A DNA stretch of 64,000 bases from positions 1-64,000 of the forward strand of contig NZ_JAAAYE010000004.1 in NCBI RefSeq assembly GCF_013282575.1. The letters run 5' to 3'. Below are positions 34,273 through 43,745 of this stretch, in pieces; the stretch's first letter is position 1, and each line of letters begins with the position of its first letter. Made by a program: the position numbers and the translations under genes. The notes beneath the pieces are model-generated. The model saw only the letters and a program-made list of their open reading frames with translations. It was not told where the DNA came from and made no database searches. Origin of the DNA: Paraburkholderia sp. NMBU_R16 (lineage in GTDB: Bacteria; Pseudomonadota; Gammaproteobacteria; Burkholderiales; Burkholderiaceae).

Positions 34273-35820
34273 TCATTCGGTGACGACTGACTCGCGTTGC
34301 GTCGCGAGCTGCATGATGTTTTCCTGCGTGGCGGCACCGGCCGGCAGTTCGCCGGTCAGACACCCCTCGCACATGACGAGCACACGATGGCTCATGCGCA
34401 GGATTTCGGGGAGCTCGGACGAGATCATGACGATGGCCTTGCCTTCGGCCGCCAGCGCATCGATGAGCTTGTAGATCTCCGTCTTCGCGCCGATATCGAT
34501 ACCGCGCGTCGGTTCGTCGAAAAAGAGGATGTCGCAATCGCGCAGCAGCCACTTGGCGATGACGATCTTCTGCTGATTGCCGCCGGAGAGCAGGCGCACC
34601 TGCTGATCGACAGAAGGCGTCTTGATGCGCAACTGCTTCACGTATTTGTCGGCCGCGCGATGAATTGCGCGCTGGTCGAGAAACATGCCGAACGAGGTAA
34701 AGCTTTGCATGCTCGGCAGCGCTACGTTGGCTTTCACGTCCATCCCGGTGGCCAGGCCGAAATGCTTGCGGTCTTCGGACAGATAGCCGATGCCGTGGCG
34801 CACCGCATCCTTCGGCGATTTGATCGATACGCGCTTGCCATGCACGTAGATCTCGCCGCGCTCGAGCGGATCGGCGCCGAAAATCGCGCGCGCCACTTCC
34901 GTGCGGCCCGCGCCCATGAGGCCGGCGAAACCGAGCACTTCGCCGCGACGCAACCTGAAGCTCACGTCGCGGATCGCGGTGCCGCGCGTCAGGCCTTTGA
35001 CTTCGAGGGCGATCTCGTTATCGGCGCTGTGGCTCGGATGCCGCGGCGCGCTGTCGAGCTGGCGTCCGACCATCATGCCGATGATGGTCTCGACCGGCGT
35101 TGTCGCGGTGGGAACCGTGGCCACGTACTGTCCGTCCCGCATGACCGTCACGCGGCTCGCGATCTGCCGCAGTTCGTCCATTTTGTGGGAGATATAGACG
35201 ATGCCGACGCCATGCGTCTGCAGTTGCCGAATGATGCGAAAGAGGTCCTCGATCTCGACGTTGTTCAACGCCGCGGTCGGCTCGTCCATGATGAGCACGC
35301 GTGAATCGAACGAGAGCGCCTTCGCAATCTCGACCATCTGCTGCTTGGCCACCGTGAGCTCGCCCACCGGCGTGCGCGGATCGAGCTTCAGATGCATGCG
35401 CTGGAAGATCGTGGCGGCCCGGCGATTGAGCTCGCGCTCGTCGATGAAAAGCCCGAGGCGCCCCTTCGGCTCGCGCCCGATGAAGATGTTCTGGGCGGCG
35501 CTCAGATGGTTCATCAGGTTCAGTTCCTGATGCACGATGCCGATGCCGAGCGCCTGGGCGGCGCGCGGGTCGGGAATGTCGACAGGTCGGCCATCGACGA
35601 GAATTTCCCCCTCGTCCTTTTGGTAGACACCCGATAGCACCTTCATCAGCGTCGACTTGCCGGCGCCGTTCTCGCCCATCAGGGCATGGACCTCGCCCGG
35701 CAGCAGCTCGAACTGACAATTGTCGAGCGCGCGTACGCCGGGAAACGACTTGCTCAAATTGCGGATGCACACCAGCGGGCGCGGCGCTTGCCCGCCTGGC
35801 GGTTGATCTGTCTCACTCAT
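34273..35820 (-). CDS. sugar ABC transporter ATPase (RbsA-like)
   Basis: A 515-residue protein with two tandem ABC domains. The first has Walker [10 protein letters not shown], signature [15 protein letters not shown] and Walker [12 protein letters not shown]. The second has degenerate Walker [15 protein letters not shown], signature [15 protein letters not shown] and Walker [13 protein letters not shown]. This is the normal arrangement for CUT2 (RbsA/XylG) ATPases, where one site is catalytically weak. ATG 35820 starts the domain; the reading frame upstream crosses the operators and is not coding. It is the promoter-proximal gene of the minus-strand sugar operon. Confidence 0.93.
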   Translation of the reverse strand: MSETDQPPGGQAPRPLVCIRNLSKSFPGVRALDNCQFELLPGEVHALMGENGAGKSTLMKVLSGVYQKDEGEILVDGRPVDIPDPRAAQALGIGIVHQELNLMNHLSAAQNIFIGREPKGRLGLFIDERELNRRAATIFQRMHLKLDPRTPVGELTVAKQQMVEIAKALSFDSRVLIMDEPTAALNNVEIEDLFRIIRQLQTHGVGIVYISHKMDELRQIASRVTVMRDGQYVATVPTATTPVETIIGMMVGRQLDSAPRHPSHSADNEIALEVKGLTRGTAIRDVSFRLRRGEVLGFAGLMGAGRTEVARAIFGADPLERGEIYVHGKRVSIKSPKDAVRHGIGYLSEDRKHFGLATGMDVKANVALPSMQSFTSFGMFLDQRAIHRAADKYVKQLRIKTPSVDQQVRLLSGGNQQKIVIAKWLLRDCDILFFDEPTRGIDIGAKTEIYKLIDALAAEGKAIVMISSELPEILRMSHRVLVMCEGCLTGELPAGAATQENIMQLATQRESVVTE

Positions 35821-35870
35821 CTGTCTCGTCCTGGACGGGGCGCCCGAGCGGCACCCCGGCGGTTCGTTGC

Positions 35871-35894
35871 CGAAACGTTTCGCTAAACGTTTCG
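35871..35894. promoter_or_regulatory. tandem LacI-type operator, ABC-proximal copy
   Basis: Two AAACGTTT palindromic cores at 35873-35880 and 35885-35892, 12 bp centre to centre, within CGAAACGTTTCG and CTAAACGTTTCGG. This is the core expected for LacI/GalR-family dimers. It lies 50 bases before the ATPase start and is repeated base for base near the lacI gene. Confidence 0.8.
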
Positions 35895-35970
35895 GCGTGA
35901 GACTAGATGGCGCTAAGGCCGATGTCAACAGGTGAGACTGGACTATCGGGTTAACCATGTTGCCGGGTCC

Positions 35971-35996
35971 ATCGAAACGTTTCGCTAAACGTTTTG
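35971..35996. promoter_or_regulatory. tandem LacI-type operator, lacI-proximal copy
   Basis: AAACGTTT cores at 35975-35982 and 35987-35994 have the same 12-bp phasing and the same 22-base sequence as the copy at 35871-35892. The pair is 102 bp from the first, a distance that allows looping by a tetrameric repressor. It precedes the lacI gene, implying autoregulation as well. Confidence 0.8.
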
Positions 35997-36074
35997 CCAC
36001 AGTTTGGGAATGCAGATATGATCGGGGCTCGTCTTGCCGGCGAGACCATGAGGAGCGGCTCGGCAAAGGCATCG

Positions 36075-37187
36075 ATGGGACCATTCAGAGCGGGAAACAA
36101 CGTGGCAGCAACGATGAAGGATGTGGCGCGGCTGGCCGAGGTCAGCCTGGCCACTGTCTCGGCAGTACTGTCCGGTTCGACGTACGTGAGCCCGGAGCTG
36201 ACGAGCCGCGTGCAAAAGGCGGTGGCGGCGCTCGGCTATGCGCCGAACACGGTGGCGCGCAGCCTCAAGAAAGGCGCGACGAAGCTGATCGGTCTCGTGG
36301 TGCCCGATATCACGAATCCATTTTTTACGGAGCTCGTCCACGAAGTCCAAAAGCGCGCGCGCACGTTGGGCTATGCCGTGCTGCTTTGCGATAGCGAGCG
36401 CGACCTCGAGCAGGAACGCTGGTACTTGCGCATGCTGCGCGCGCATCTGGCGGTCGGCGCGATTTTATGCGCGACGGGCCCCGACGAAACCTACAAAGAC
36501 CTCGCCAACGACGTTGGCATCATGCCGATCGTGGCCGTCGATCACATCATCCGGGCGTCGGATTACGACTCCGTCGTGTTGGACAACGTGGCCGCTTCGC
36601 GCATCGTCATGCAACACATTCTCTCGCTCGGGCACACGCGCGTTGCGATCCTTGCGGGTCAGCAACATCTGGTGCCGGGCCGGGATCGCCTGGCCGGATT
36701 CGTCGACGGGTTGCGCGCGGCAGGGCTCGAGGTCATACCGGAACTCGTGCGGCAGGGCGCTTTCGGTGAGCCGGAGGCATTCAAGGCCGCGCAGGCGCTG
36801 ATGAAGCTGCCGGAGCCGCCGTCCGCCATCTTCGCGACGAACAACCAGATGTTGATCGGCGCGATGCGCGCGCTGGCCGAAGCGGGCATCCGGTGTCCCG
36901 ATGACATCTCGGTGGTCGGCATCGACGACTTCGCCTGGGCGGCCGCATTTTCACCGGCGCTGACCACGGTGCGGCAACCCGTCGACGAGATGGCCGCCGC
37001 CGCGCTCGACATGCTCGTCGAGCGCGTGAACGGACTCGATATCGCACCGCGCCATATCGTCTTCGCTCCGGAGCTGGTCGTGCGTCAATCGTGCGTCGCG
37101 CCAGCCACCAAGCGCGCCTCGGCCCGTCGGGGCAAGGCGGCGAAATCCGAACGCGCGGCCAAGGCGCCGCAGTTATCCCACGCCTGA
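36075..37187 (+). CDS. LacI-family repressor of the sugar locus
   Basis: A protein of about 370 residues. The HTH reads [21 protein letters not shown], followed by the hinge helix with [20 protein letters not shown]. The effector domain is peripla_BP_3-like: [44 protein letters not shown] and [24 protein letters not shown]. The tail is basic ([18 protein letters not shown]). The start is uncertain: ATG 36075 has AAAGG 6 bases upstream; ATG 36018, GTG 36102 and ATG 36114 are alternatives, and any start at 35994 would lie in the operator. It probably represses both divergent arms until the sugar or an intermediate binds. Confidence 0.85.
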   Translation: MGPFRAGNNVAATMKDVARLAEVSLATVSAVLSGSTYVSPELTSRVQKAVAALGYAPNTVARSLKKGATKLIGLVVPDITNPFFTELVHEVQKRARTLGYAVLLCDSERDLEQERWYLRMLRAHLAVGAILCATGPDETYKDLANDVGIMPIVAVDHIIRASDYDSVVLDNVAASRIVMQHILSLGHTRVAILAGQQHLVPGRDRLAGFVDGLRAAGLEVIPELVRQGAFGEPEAFKAAQALMKLPEPPSAIFATNNQMLIGAMRALAEAGIRCPDDISVVGIDDFAWAAAFSPALTTVRQPVDEMAAAALDMLVERVNGLDIAPRHIVFAPELVVRQSCVAPATKRASARRGKAAKSERAAKAPQLSHA

Positions 37188-37217
37188 TACGGGCGCTTCG
37201 TTTATGGAGATACGACC

Positions 37218-38231
37218 GTGACCCACGATCGCTCAGATCGCCACGCCCGTGACGAGCGCGGCGCGATTGCTCCCGGCCCAATGGGCTTCGGGGCGGCGCC
37301 GCTCGGCAATCTTTTCGCGCGCGTCAGCGACGAGGTGGCGTTGGAGACGGTGTCGGCCGCCTGGGACGCCGGCATTCGCTACTTCGATACGGCGCCGTTT
37401 TATGGCGCGGGCCTCTCGGAAACGCGGCTGGGCCGCGCGCTTGCACGCTATTCGCGCGACGCATTCGTCCTATCGACGAAAGTGGGGCGGCTGCTGATTC
37501 CGGACGCTTCCGTACCCGAGGTTCATAACGGCTTTGTGGGCGGCCTGCCGTTTCGCGTGGAATACGATTATTCGGGCGACGGTGCGCGCCGCTCGCTCGA
37601 GGCGAGTTTGAAACGGCTCGGCACCGATCGCATCGATATCGTCTATATCCACGATGTCGCGCAGGACACGCACGGCGACGACTGGCTGCGGCAATACCGG
37701 ATCGCGGTGGACGGCGCGATGAAGGTGCTGTCGCAATGGCGCGACGAGGGCGTGATCGGCGCGTGGGGGCTTGGCGTGAATCGCGTCGAGCCTTGTCTGA
37801 AAACGCTCGACGATGCGGACCCCGACATTTTTCTGCTCGCGGGGCGCTATACGCTGCTCGATACCGGCGCGCTCGATGCGCTGATCCCTGCTTGCGAGGC
37901 GCGCGGCGTGCAGCTCGTGATCGGCGGTCCTTACAACTCGGGGCTCCTCGCGGGCGGCAATACGTTCGAGTATGCGCAAGCCCCCGTATCGATGCTCGAC
38001 AAACGGGCGCGGCTTCTTGCTTTATGCGAGCCCTTCGGCGTCGATTTGAAGGCCGCCGCGCTGCAGTTTTGCAAGGCGCCGCGACCGGTGGCCTGCGTCA
38101 TCGCTGGTGCGCGCACGCCCGACGAGGTCAGGCAGAACTGCGTCGCGATGGCAGCGCCGGTTCCGCGCGAGTTGTGGGCGGCGCTCAAAAGCGAGGGGCT
38201 CATTCCCGCGCATGCGAGCGAGCCCGGCTGA
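37218..38231 (+). CDS. aldo/keto reductase, aldose (L-fucose type) 1-dehydrogenase
   Basis: A 337-residue NAD(P)-dependent oxidoreductase. GGAG lies 8 bases before the GTG start. The barrel shows GFGAAPLGNLF, AAWDAGIRYFDTAPFYGAGLSETRLG (catalytic Asp and Tyr), VLSTKVGRLL (catalytic Lys) and DIVYIHD (His). The GAGLSE form and a Pro/Phe-rich insertion at about 105-120 are typical of D-threo-aldose/L-fucose 1-dehydrogenases, which oxidise the sugar to its lactone. It follows lacI and precedes the lactonase on the same strand. L-fucose, D-arabinose and L-galactose are the likely substrates; which is preferred is not visible. Confidence 0.85.
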   Translation: MTHDRSDRHARDERGAIAPGPMGFGAAPLGNLFARVSDEVALETVSAAWDAGIRYFDTAPFYGAGLSETRLGRALARYSRDAFVLSTKVGRLLIPDASVPEVHNGFVGGLPFRVEYDYSGDGARRSLEASLKRLGTDRIDIVYIHDVAQDTHGDDWLRQYRIAVDGAMKVLSQWRDEGVIGAWGLGVNRVEPCLKTLDDADPDIFLLAGRYTLLDTGALDALIPACEARGVQLVIGGPYNSGLLAGGNTFEYAQAPVSMLDKRARLLALCEPFGVDLKAAALQFCKAPRPVACVIAGARTPDEVRQNCVAMAAPVPRELWAALKSEGLIPAHASEPG

Positions 38232-38316
38232 CCGCTGCCCGGCGCACGATGCCGCCGCGCCCGATGCGGCGGATCGCCAGAAAGACATTTCCTTTGCTTG
38301 TTCAGGATTCCTGACG

Positions 38317-39180
38317 ATGGTCATCGACGGACATTTTCATATCTGGTCCTTGGCGCGGGGCGATTACGGGTGGCTCACGCCCGAGTTCCGCGTGCTTTAC
38401 CGCGATTACGGGCTGGCGCACTGGCGCGACGAGTTCGCGCCCCTCGGCGTGAGCGCCGGCATTCTCGTGCAAGCTGCGCCGACCGAGGACGAAACGACGT
38501 TTTTGCTCGAGCACGCGTTGGCGCATCCCGGCGAAGTCGCTGGCGTGGTCGGATGGACGGACTTCGAGCGCGACGATGCACCCGCGCGTATCGCGGCACT
38601 GGCGACGCATCCGCATCTCGTCGGCTTGCGGCCGATGCTGCAGGACCTGCCTGATCCGGGGTGGATCGGGCGCCCGTTCGCGCGTCGTGCGCTCGATGCG
38701 ATGGTCGAATCGCAGCTGACTTTCGACGCGCTCGTTCGCCCCGTGCATCTGCCCTGGATTCTCGAGCTCGTCGAGCGGCATCCGTCGTTGACGGTCGTGG
38801 TCGACCATGCGGCGAAGCCCGATATCGCCGCCGGACAGGGGCGCGAGGCGTGGAGCGAGCGGCTCGCCGCACTCGCCGCTCATCCGTCGGTCTACTGCAA
38901 ACTGTCAGGTCTATGGACCGAGGCGGCGCCGGGCTCGCCGGTCGAGACGGTCGAGCCGTGGGCTCGGCGTGTGCTCGAGCTGTTCGGCACCGAGCGGACG
39001 ATCTGGGGCAGCGATTTTCCCGTCGTGCGCTGTGCCGGAGAAGGGCGGGCGTGGCTCACTCATGCGCTCGAGCTGGTCGGCTCGTACGGTCCCGACGCGG
39101 TGCCGCGCGTTTTCGGTGCCAATGCCCGGCGCGCCTATCGGCTCGGGCCCCCCGCCGTGGCAGGCAGCGGCGCGTCCTGA
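38317..39180 (+). CDS. amidohydrolase-family sugar lactonase (L-fuconolactonase type)
   Basis: A 287-residue TIM-barrel metal hydrolase of the amidohydrolase_2 family. The N-terminus VIDGHFHIWSLARGDYGWL carries the HxH metal site and the WxxxxxxYxWL stretch seen in fuconolactonases. VVDHAAKPDI and WGSDFPVV supply the later His and the catalytic Asp. It should open the lactone made by the preceding aldose dehydrogenase. The gene begins 85 bases after the dehydrogenase stop. Together they give two of the first steps of non-phosphorylative sugar breakdown; a sugar-acid dehydratase is not in the window. Confidence 0.85.
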   Translation: MVIDGHFHIWSLARGDYGWLTPEFRVLYRDYGLAHWRDEFAPLGVSAGILVQAAPTEDETTFLLEHALAHPGEVAGVVGWTDFERDDAPARIAALATHPHLVGLRPMLQDLPDPGWIGRPFARRALDAMVESQLTFDALVRPVHLPWILELVERHPSLTVVVDHAAKPDIAAGQGREAWSERLAALAAHPSVYCKLSGLWTEAAPGSPVETVEPWARRVLELFGTERTIWGSDFPVVRCAGEGRAWLTHALELVGSYGPDAVPRVFGANARRAYRLGPPAVAGSGAS

Positions 39181-39195
39181 CGCGATGACTGCACG

Positions 39196-40530
39196 CTAAC
39201 CGCCGGTTTGCGCGACCTTGCCCCGCGTGGCCCGAAGCCGGGCGTCGCGACGCTTTTGCAACCGTTTTTGCAATGCCAGGTAAAGGAGCGCGCAGGCACT
39301 CATCGCGAGCGGCCACAGCAGGAACCATCCGGTCGCCACGCACAAGGCCGCGACCGCGATCAACGCGATGCCGGCGCAGCGATGGGCGGCGCTGCCGCGT
39401 GGCAGCAGCTTCAGTGCGGCGGCTGTGCCGAGCGCGTAGACGGTGACGAAGGAGCCCGTCGTCAGCATCACGAGCGGTTTGGGCCCGACCTGCGCCCAGG
39501 CGACGGCCGCCGTGGCAAGCGCAGCGAGCGCGGAAACGACGCCCAGGCTGCGACGCGGTACGTCGCCCGCCAGCGAGCCCGCCGCGAGCCAGCGCGGCAA
39601 GGCGCCATCACGGCCGAGCGCGGCACCGAGCTTCGCCGCGCCCGCAAAATAGGCGTTCATCGTCCCGAGCGTGAGCAGGACGGCGGCGACGGCGGCGACG
39701 ATCCGGACCTGTCCGCCGATACCCATGACGAGCAACTGGGCGAGCGGCGCGTCGGCTTCGCCAGCCGCGGGGCCCAGCACGAGCACGCTTGCCGCGGCGA
39801 CAGCAAGGTAGAGCACGCCCACGACGACGACCGCGATGCCCGAGGCGAGCGGCAGGTCGCGCGCCGGATGCCGGAATTCGCCCGCCAGGTGGGTGATGGC
39901 CTCCCACCCCGCAAAGCTCCAGACGAGCAACGCGGCTGCCGGCGCGATGGCCGACCAGCCGTGCGGCGCGAACGGATGCAGATAGGCGATGCGCGCATGA
40001 GGCAGCGAGACGGCAACGGCGGCGAGCAGCAACGCCACGAGCAGCGCCGAAAGCAGGACTTGCAAGCGCCCCGAGATCGTGACGCCGAGTGCATTGGCGG
40101 CCGTGACGGCCAGCACGAGCGCGGCGCTTGTTAGCAAGACCGTCTGGCTGCCGCCGCCCACGGCCGCGGCGACGTAAGCGCCCGCGAACATCGCGGCCGC
40201 CGGCGCGCCGGCAGGCACGGCAAAGTAGAAACACCAGCCGACGATCGCCGAGGCGCGCTCGCCGAACGCATTGCGCACGTAGGTTGCGACGCCGCCGGCG
40301 TCGGGGTAGCGCGCGCCGAGCGCGGCGAACGTGGCCGCGAGCGGCGCGGACAAGAGGACCAGTGCGAGCCAGGCCAGCAGCGAAGCCGGCCCGGCAACGT
40401 TGGCCGCCAGCGCGGGCAACGCGATGACACCCGTGCCGAGCACGGCGCCGACATAAAGCGCCGCGCCTTGCAACACGGTGAGGCTGCCGTGGGACGGGCC
40501 CGGTGGGACGGGTGCGGACGAACCGTGCAT
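39196..40530 (-). CDS. APC-family amino acid transporter (YjeH-like)
   Basis: A 444-residue inner-membrane protein with about 12 hydrophobic helices. The first helix has GAALYVGAVLGTGVIALPALAA, the APC glycine motif. YVRNAFGERASAIVGWCFYFAVPAGAPAA and SFAGWEAITHLAGEFRHPARDLPLA (the consensus F-x-G-x-E-x) follow. The pattern matches E. coli YjeH, an exporter of methionine and branched-chain amino acids. AGGAG precedes the ATG. It converges on the lactonase gene with a 15-bp gap and is divergent from the next ABC transporter. The basic C-terminus (KRLQKRRDARLRATRGK) is cytoplasmic. Confidence 0.85.
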   Translation of the reverse strand: MHGSSAPVPPGPSHGSLTVLQGAALYVGAVLGTGVIALPALAANVAGPASLLAWLALVLLSAPLAATFAALGARYPDAGGVATYVRNAFGERASAIVGWCFYFAVPAGAPAAAMFAGAYVAAAVGGGSQTVLLTSAALVLAVTAANALGVTISGRLQVLLSALLVALLLAAVAVSLPHARIAYLHPFAPHGWSAIAPAAALLVWSFAGWEAITHLAGEFRHPARDLPLASGIAVVVVGVLYLAVAAASVLVLGPAAGEADAPLAQLLVMGIGGQVRIVAAVAAVLLTLGTMNAYFAGAAKLGAALGRDGALPRWLAAGSLAGDVPRRSLGVVSALAALATAAVAWAQVGPKPLVMLTTGSFVTVYALGTAAALKLLPRGSAAHRCAGIALIAVAALCVATGWFLLWPLAMSACALLYLALQKRLQKRRDARLRATRGKVAQTGG

Positions 40531-40812
40531 CGTTGGGTCTCCTGATTATTTGTCGTCATGCTTCGTTCAACCGCCCACTATAGCGAACGCCCCGTATCGC
40601 TGCAGCCAACTGCTCCGATGTGCGCACCGCTCGATGGGCTGCGCACCGCGGCCTTACCATGATGTCGGTGCCGAACCTGTTTATTATGGAAATCCCGTAT
40701 ACCTACCTTGCATCGGCGAAAGGATCGAGAAGGATTGCGTCCAATAGAATTTCGCCATCAACGCGACAACAGACCGCATCCTGCGGCGCGCGATAACAAA
40801 GGAGACGTCACG

Positions 40813-41826
40813 ATGTACCCGACCCTGCGCAACTTGAAGGTCCTCGCTCTCGCTTCGGCACTTTCATTCGGTATCGTCTCGCAGCACGCATCAGCCGCTG
40901 ATGACGGAAAGGTCACGATCATGGTGGGGGGCATCACCAAGATCATCTATTTGCCGGCGAAGCTCACCGAGCAGCTCGGCTACTTCAAGGACGAAGGTCT
41001 CGACGTCGAGCTGCTCTCGCAGCCGGCCGGCGTCGATGCGGAAAACGAGCTCCTCGCGGGCGCCGTGCAAGGCGTGGTCGGCTTTTACGATCACACGATC
41101 GACTTGCAGACCAAGGGCAAGGAAACCGAGGCGATCGCCGTGTTCTGCCAGGTGCCGGGCGAAGTCGAGATGGTGTCGACGAAGGCGGCCGATACGCTGA
41201 AGTCGTTCGCCGACGTGAAGGGCAAGACGCTCGGCGTGACCGGCCTCGGTTCGTCGACGAGCTTTCTCACGCAGTACCTCGCGGCCCAGCATGGCATCCC
41301 GTCGAACCAGTACACGATGCTGCCTGTCGGCGCGGACGCGAGCTTCATTGCCGCGATCAAGCAAAGCCGCATCGATGCGGGTATGACGACGGAGCCGACC
41401 GTCTCCAAGCTGCTGAAGACGGGCGATGCCAAGGTGCTCGTCGACATGCGTAACGTCGAAGGAACGAAGGCCGCGCTCGGCGGGGTGTATCCGGCGGCGA
41501 GCTTTTATGTGCAGCGCGCCTGGGCTGAATCGCATAAGCAGCAGGCCCAAAAGCTCGCGCACGCGTTCGCGAAGACGATGCAGTTCATCAGTACGCACAG
41601 CGCCGATGAGATCGCCGCGAAGATGCCGGCCGACTATCAGAAGGACAAGGAGCTCTACCTGATGGCGCTGAAGGCTTCGCTGCCGATGTTCACCAAGGAC
41701 GCGAAGATGCCGAAGGATGGCCCGGAGACGGTGCTCAAGGTGCTGGCGGGCTTCAACCCGTCAGTGAAGGGCAAGCACGTCGATCTGTCGAAGACCTACA
41801 CCAACGCGTTCGTGGAGTCGAAATAA
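40813..41826 (+). CDS. ABC transporter substrate-binding protein (SsuA/TauA/NMT1-like)
   Basis: A 337-residue periplasmic protein. The signal peptide is LKVLALASALSFGIVSQHASA. The mature domain reads KIIYLPAKLTEQLGYFKDEGLDVELLSQPAGVDAENELLAGAVQGVVGFYDHTIDL and then VKGKTLGVTGLGSSTSFLTQYLAAQ. That is the NMT1/SsuA fold used for sulfonates, nitrate, taurine, riboflavin or pyrimidine precursors. AAAGGAG lies about 8 bases before the ATG. It is the first gene of an operon with the ATPase and permease below; a strong hairpin separates it from them. The substrate is not identifiable. Confidence 0.9.
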   Translation: MYPTLRNLKVLALASALSFGIVSQHASAADDGKVTIMVGGITKIIYLPAKLTEQLGYFKDEGLDVELLSQPAGVDAENELLAGAVQGVVGFYDHTIDLQTKGKETEAIAVFCQVPGEVEMVSTKAADTLKSFADVKGKTLGVTGLGSSTSFLTQYLAAQHGIPSNQYTMLPVGADASFIAAIKQSRIDAGMTTEPTVSKLLKTGDAKVLVDMRNVEGTKAALGGVYPAASFYVQRAWAESHKQQAQKLAHAFAKTMQFISTHSADEIAAKMPADYQKDKELYLMALKASLPMFTKDAKMPKDGPETVLKVLAGFNPSVKGKHVDLSKTYTNAFVESK

Positions 41827-41870
41827 TCCGGCACCGTGCGTTCCGGCTGTCGCCGGAGCCCGTGCCTTCA

Positions 41871-41895
41871 CCGGCGCCGCGAGGGGCGGCGCCGG
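41871..41895 (+). repeat. intra-operon hairpin after the binding-protein gene
   Basis: CCGGCGCCGC, a 5-base loop, then GCGGCGCCGG: perfect 10-bp arms in the 88-bp gap between binding-protein and ATPase genes. Such structures commonly protect the upstream binding-protein message and lower downstream expression. No U tract follows. Confidence 0.65.
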
Positions 41896-41914
41896 CCACT
41901 TCCCTGGATTTGCG

Positions 41915-42712
41915 ATGAACCAAGCTGTCTCCAAAGAATCACCTGTCATCGAGTTCAACTCGGTATCGTGCCGCTTCATTTCGCCCGACGGCAAGGCGAC
42001 GATCGCATTGCGCGATTTCAGCATGTCGGTCGCAAAGGGCGAATTCATTGCGATCGTCGGCCCGACGGGTTGCGGCAAATCGACGACGCTCAGCATGATC
42101 ACCGGCCTGCTCAAGCCGACGACGGGTGAAGTCCGTGTGATGGGCGCGCCCGTGACGGGCATCGATCCACGCATCGGCTTCGTGTTTCAGGCGGACGCTG
42201 TGTTTCCGTGGCGCACCGTGCTCGACAACGTCGCGGCCGGCCCCATGTTTCGCGGACGTTCGAAGGCCGTCGCACATGAAGAGGCGCGCGATTGGCTGCG
42301 CCGCGTCGGTCTCGAAAAGTTCGAGAATCACTATCCGCACCAACTCTCGGGCGGTATGCGCAAGCGCGTCGCGCTCGCCCAGACGTTCATCAACAAGCCC
42401 GAGATCCTGCTCATGGACGAGCCGTTCTCGGCCCTCGACATGCAAACGCGCACGCTGATGCAAGACGAGCTGCTGCAGTTGTGGTCGGCCAATGCGGGCT
42501 CGGTCGTATTCGTCACGCACGATCTCGAGGAAGCGATTGCGCTGGCTGACCGCGTGTTCGTGCTCACGGCACGTCCGGCTACGCTGAAAAAGGTCTACGA
42601 GATCGATTTGCCGCGGCCGCGCATCACCTCGGAAATTCGCTACGAACCGCGCTTCATCGAAATTTCGCGCGATATCTGGCACGACCTGCGCGAAGAAGTG
42701 CAGATCGCTTGA
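41915..42712 (+). CDS. ABC transporter ATPase (SsuB/TauB-like)
   Basis: A 265-residue nucleotide-binding subunit. Walker A is GPTGCGKST, followed by the Q-loop FVFQADAVFPWRT, signature LSGGMRKRVALAQ, Walker B ILLMDEPFSALD and H-loop VFVTHDLEEA. These fit the nitrate/sulfonate/taurine branch. It overlaps the permease gene by one base (TGATG), so the two are translationally coupled. It works with the NMT1-type binding protein upstream. Confidence 0.92.
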   Translation: MNQAVSKESPVIEFNSVSCRFISPDGKATIALRDFSMSVAKGEFIAIVGPTGCGKSTTLSMITGLLKPTTGEVRVMGAPVTGIDPRIGFVFQADAVFPWRTVLDNVAAGPMFRGRSKAVAHEEARDWLRRVGLEKFENHYPHQLSGGMRKRVALAQTFINKPEILLMDEPFSALDMQTRTLMQDELLQLWSANAGSVVFVTHDLEEAIALADRVFVLTARPATLKKVYEIDLPRPRITSEIRYEPRFIEISRDIWHDLREEVQIA

Positions 42713-43629
42713 TGTCTACCCTCGCGCAAGAACTGAAAGAACGCGGCAAGAACTGGAAGAAAGGTCGGAAAATGTCAACTGTTGAACATGCTCAACGCGC
42801 CTTTGGCGAACAATCGCTCGCCGAGGTCGAAAAAGTCGCGCAACGCCGGATCCGGCAGCGCCGTGCGCTCGTCATCGGCTTGCGTATTCTCGTGCTCGTC
42901 GTCGTGCTCGGCGGCTGGGAGCTCGGCGGACGACTGAAATGGTTCGATCCGTTCTTTTTCTCGATGCCGTCGCTGATCTTCGATCAGATCGTCGACTGGT
43001 TCGTGAACGGAACCTCGCAAGGCCCGCTGCTCGTGCAGGTCTGGGTGACGCTCGAAGAAACGATGCTCGGCTTTCTGATCGGCGCGGTGGGCGGCATCAT
43101 CTGCGGCGTCATACTCGGCCGCAACAAACTGCTTTCAGACGTCTTCAGCCTCTACATCAAGATCGCGAACTCGATTCCGCGTGTGGTGCTCGGCTCCATA
43201 TTCGTCATTGCGCTCGGCCTCGGCATGGCATCGAAGGTGGCGCTGGCGGTCGTCATGGTGTTCTTCGTCGTCTTTGGCAATGCGTTCCAAGGCGTGGTCG
43301 AAGCGGACCGCTATATGATCGCGAACGCGCAGATCCTCGGTGCGTCGAAGCGTCAGCTGACCACCGCGGTCGTGATTCCGTCGGCGCTCTCCTGGATCCT
43401 TGCCAGCTTGCATACGAGCTTCGGTTTCGCGCTCGTCGGTGCGGTCGTCGGCGAATTCCTCGGCTCGAAGCAGGGTATCGGCCTGTTGATCTCGACGGCG
43501 CAGGGCGCGTTCAACGCAAGCGGCGTGTTTGCTGCGATGATCGTGCTAGCCGTGGTCGCGTTGACGATAGACTACCTGCTCACGACATTGGAAAAGCGTT
43601 TGCTGAAATGGAGACCGGCCGCCTTCTGA
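42712..43629 (+). CDS. ABC transporter permease (SsuC/TauC-like)
   Basis: A 305-residue inner-membrane permease. A cytoplasmic N-terminal region of about 55 residues is charged and coiled-coil-like (FGEQSLAEVEKVAQRRIRQRR). Six hydrophobic helices follow. The EAA loop reads EADRYMIANAQILGASKRQLTTAVVIPSALSWI. An alternative start is ATG 42772, giving a shorter tail; the overlapping ATG at 42712 is preferred for coupling with the ATPase. The long N-terminal tail is unusual for this family, whose members usually begin near the first helix. Confidence 0.9.
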   Translation: MSTLAQELKERGKNWKKGRKMSTVEHAQRAFGEQSLAEVEKVAQRRIRQRRALVIGLRILVLVVVLGGWELGGRLKWFDPFFFSMPSLIFDQIVDWFVNGTSQGPLLVQVWVTLEETMLGFLIGAVGGIICGVILGRNKLLSDVFSLYIKIANSIPRVVLGSIFVIALGLGMASKVALAVVMVFFVVFGNAFQGVVEADRYMIANAQILGASKRQLTTAVVIPSALSWILASLHTSFGFALVGAVVGEFLGSKQGIGLLISTAQGAFNASGVFAAMIVLAVVALTIDYLLTTLEKRLLKWRPAAF

Positions 43630-43745
43630 TGAAGCAGGCGCCCCGGCGGCAACGGAAAATCGGTACAAGCGGTGCTTCGCGGGCACGCATCGAAAGGTGT
43701 GTGCCCGCGCCCCGTTGAGCGTCGGATGAATAGGGGGAGTTCGTG

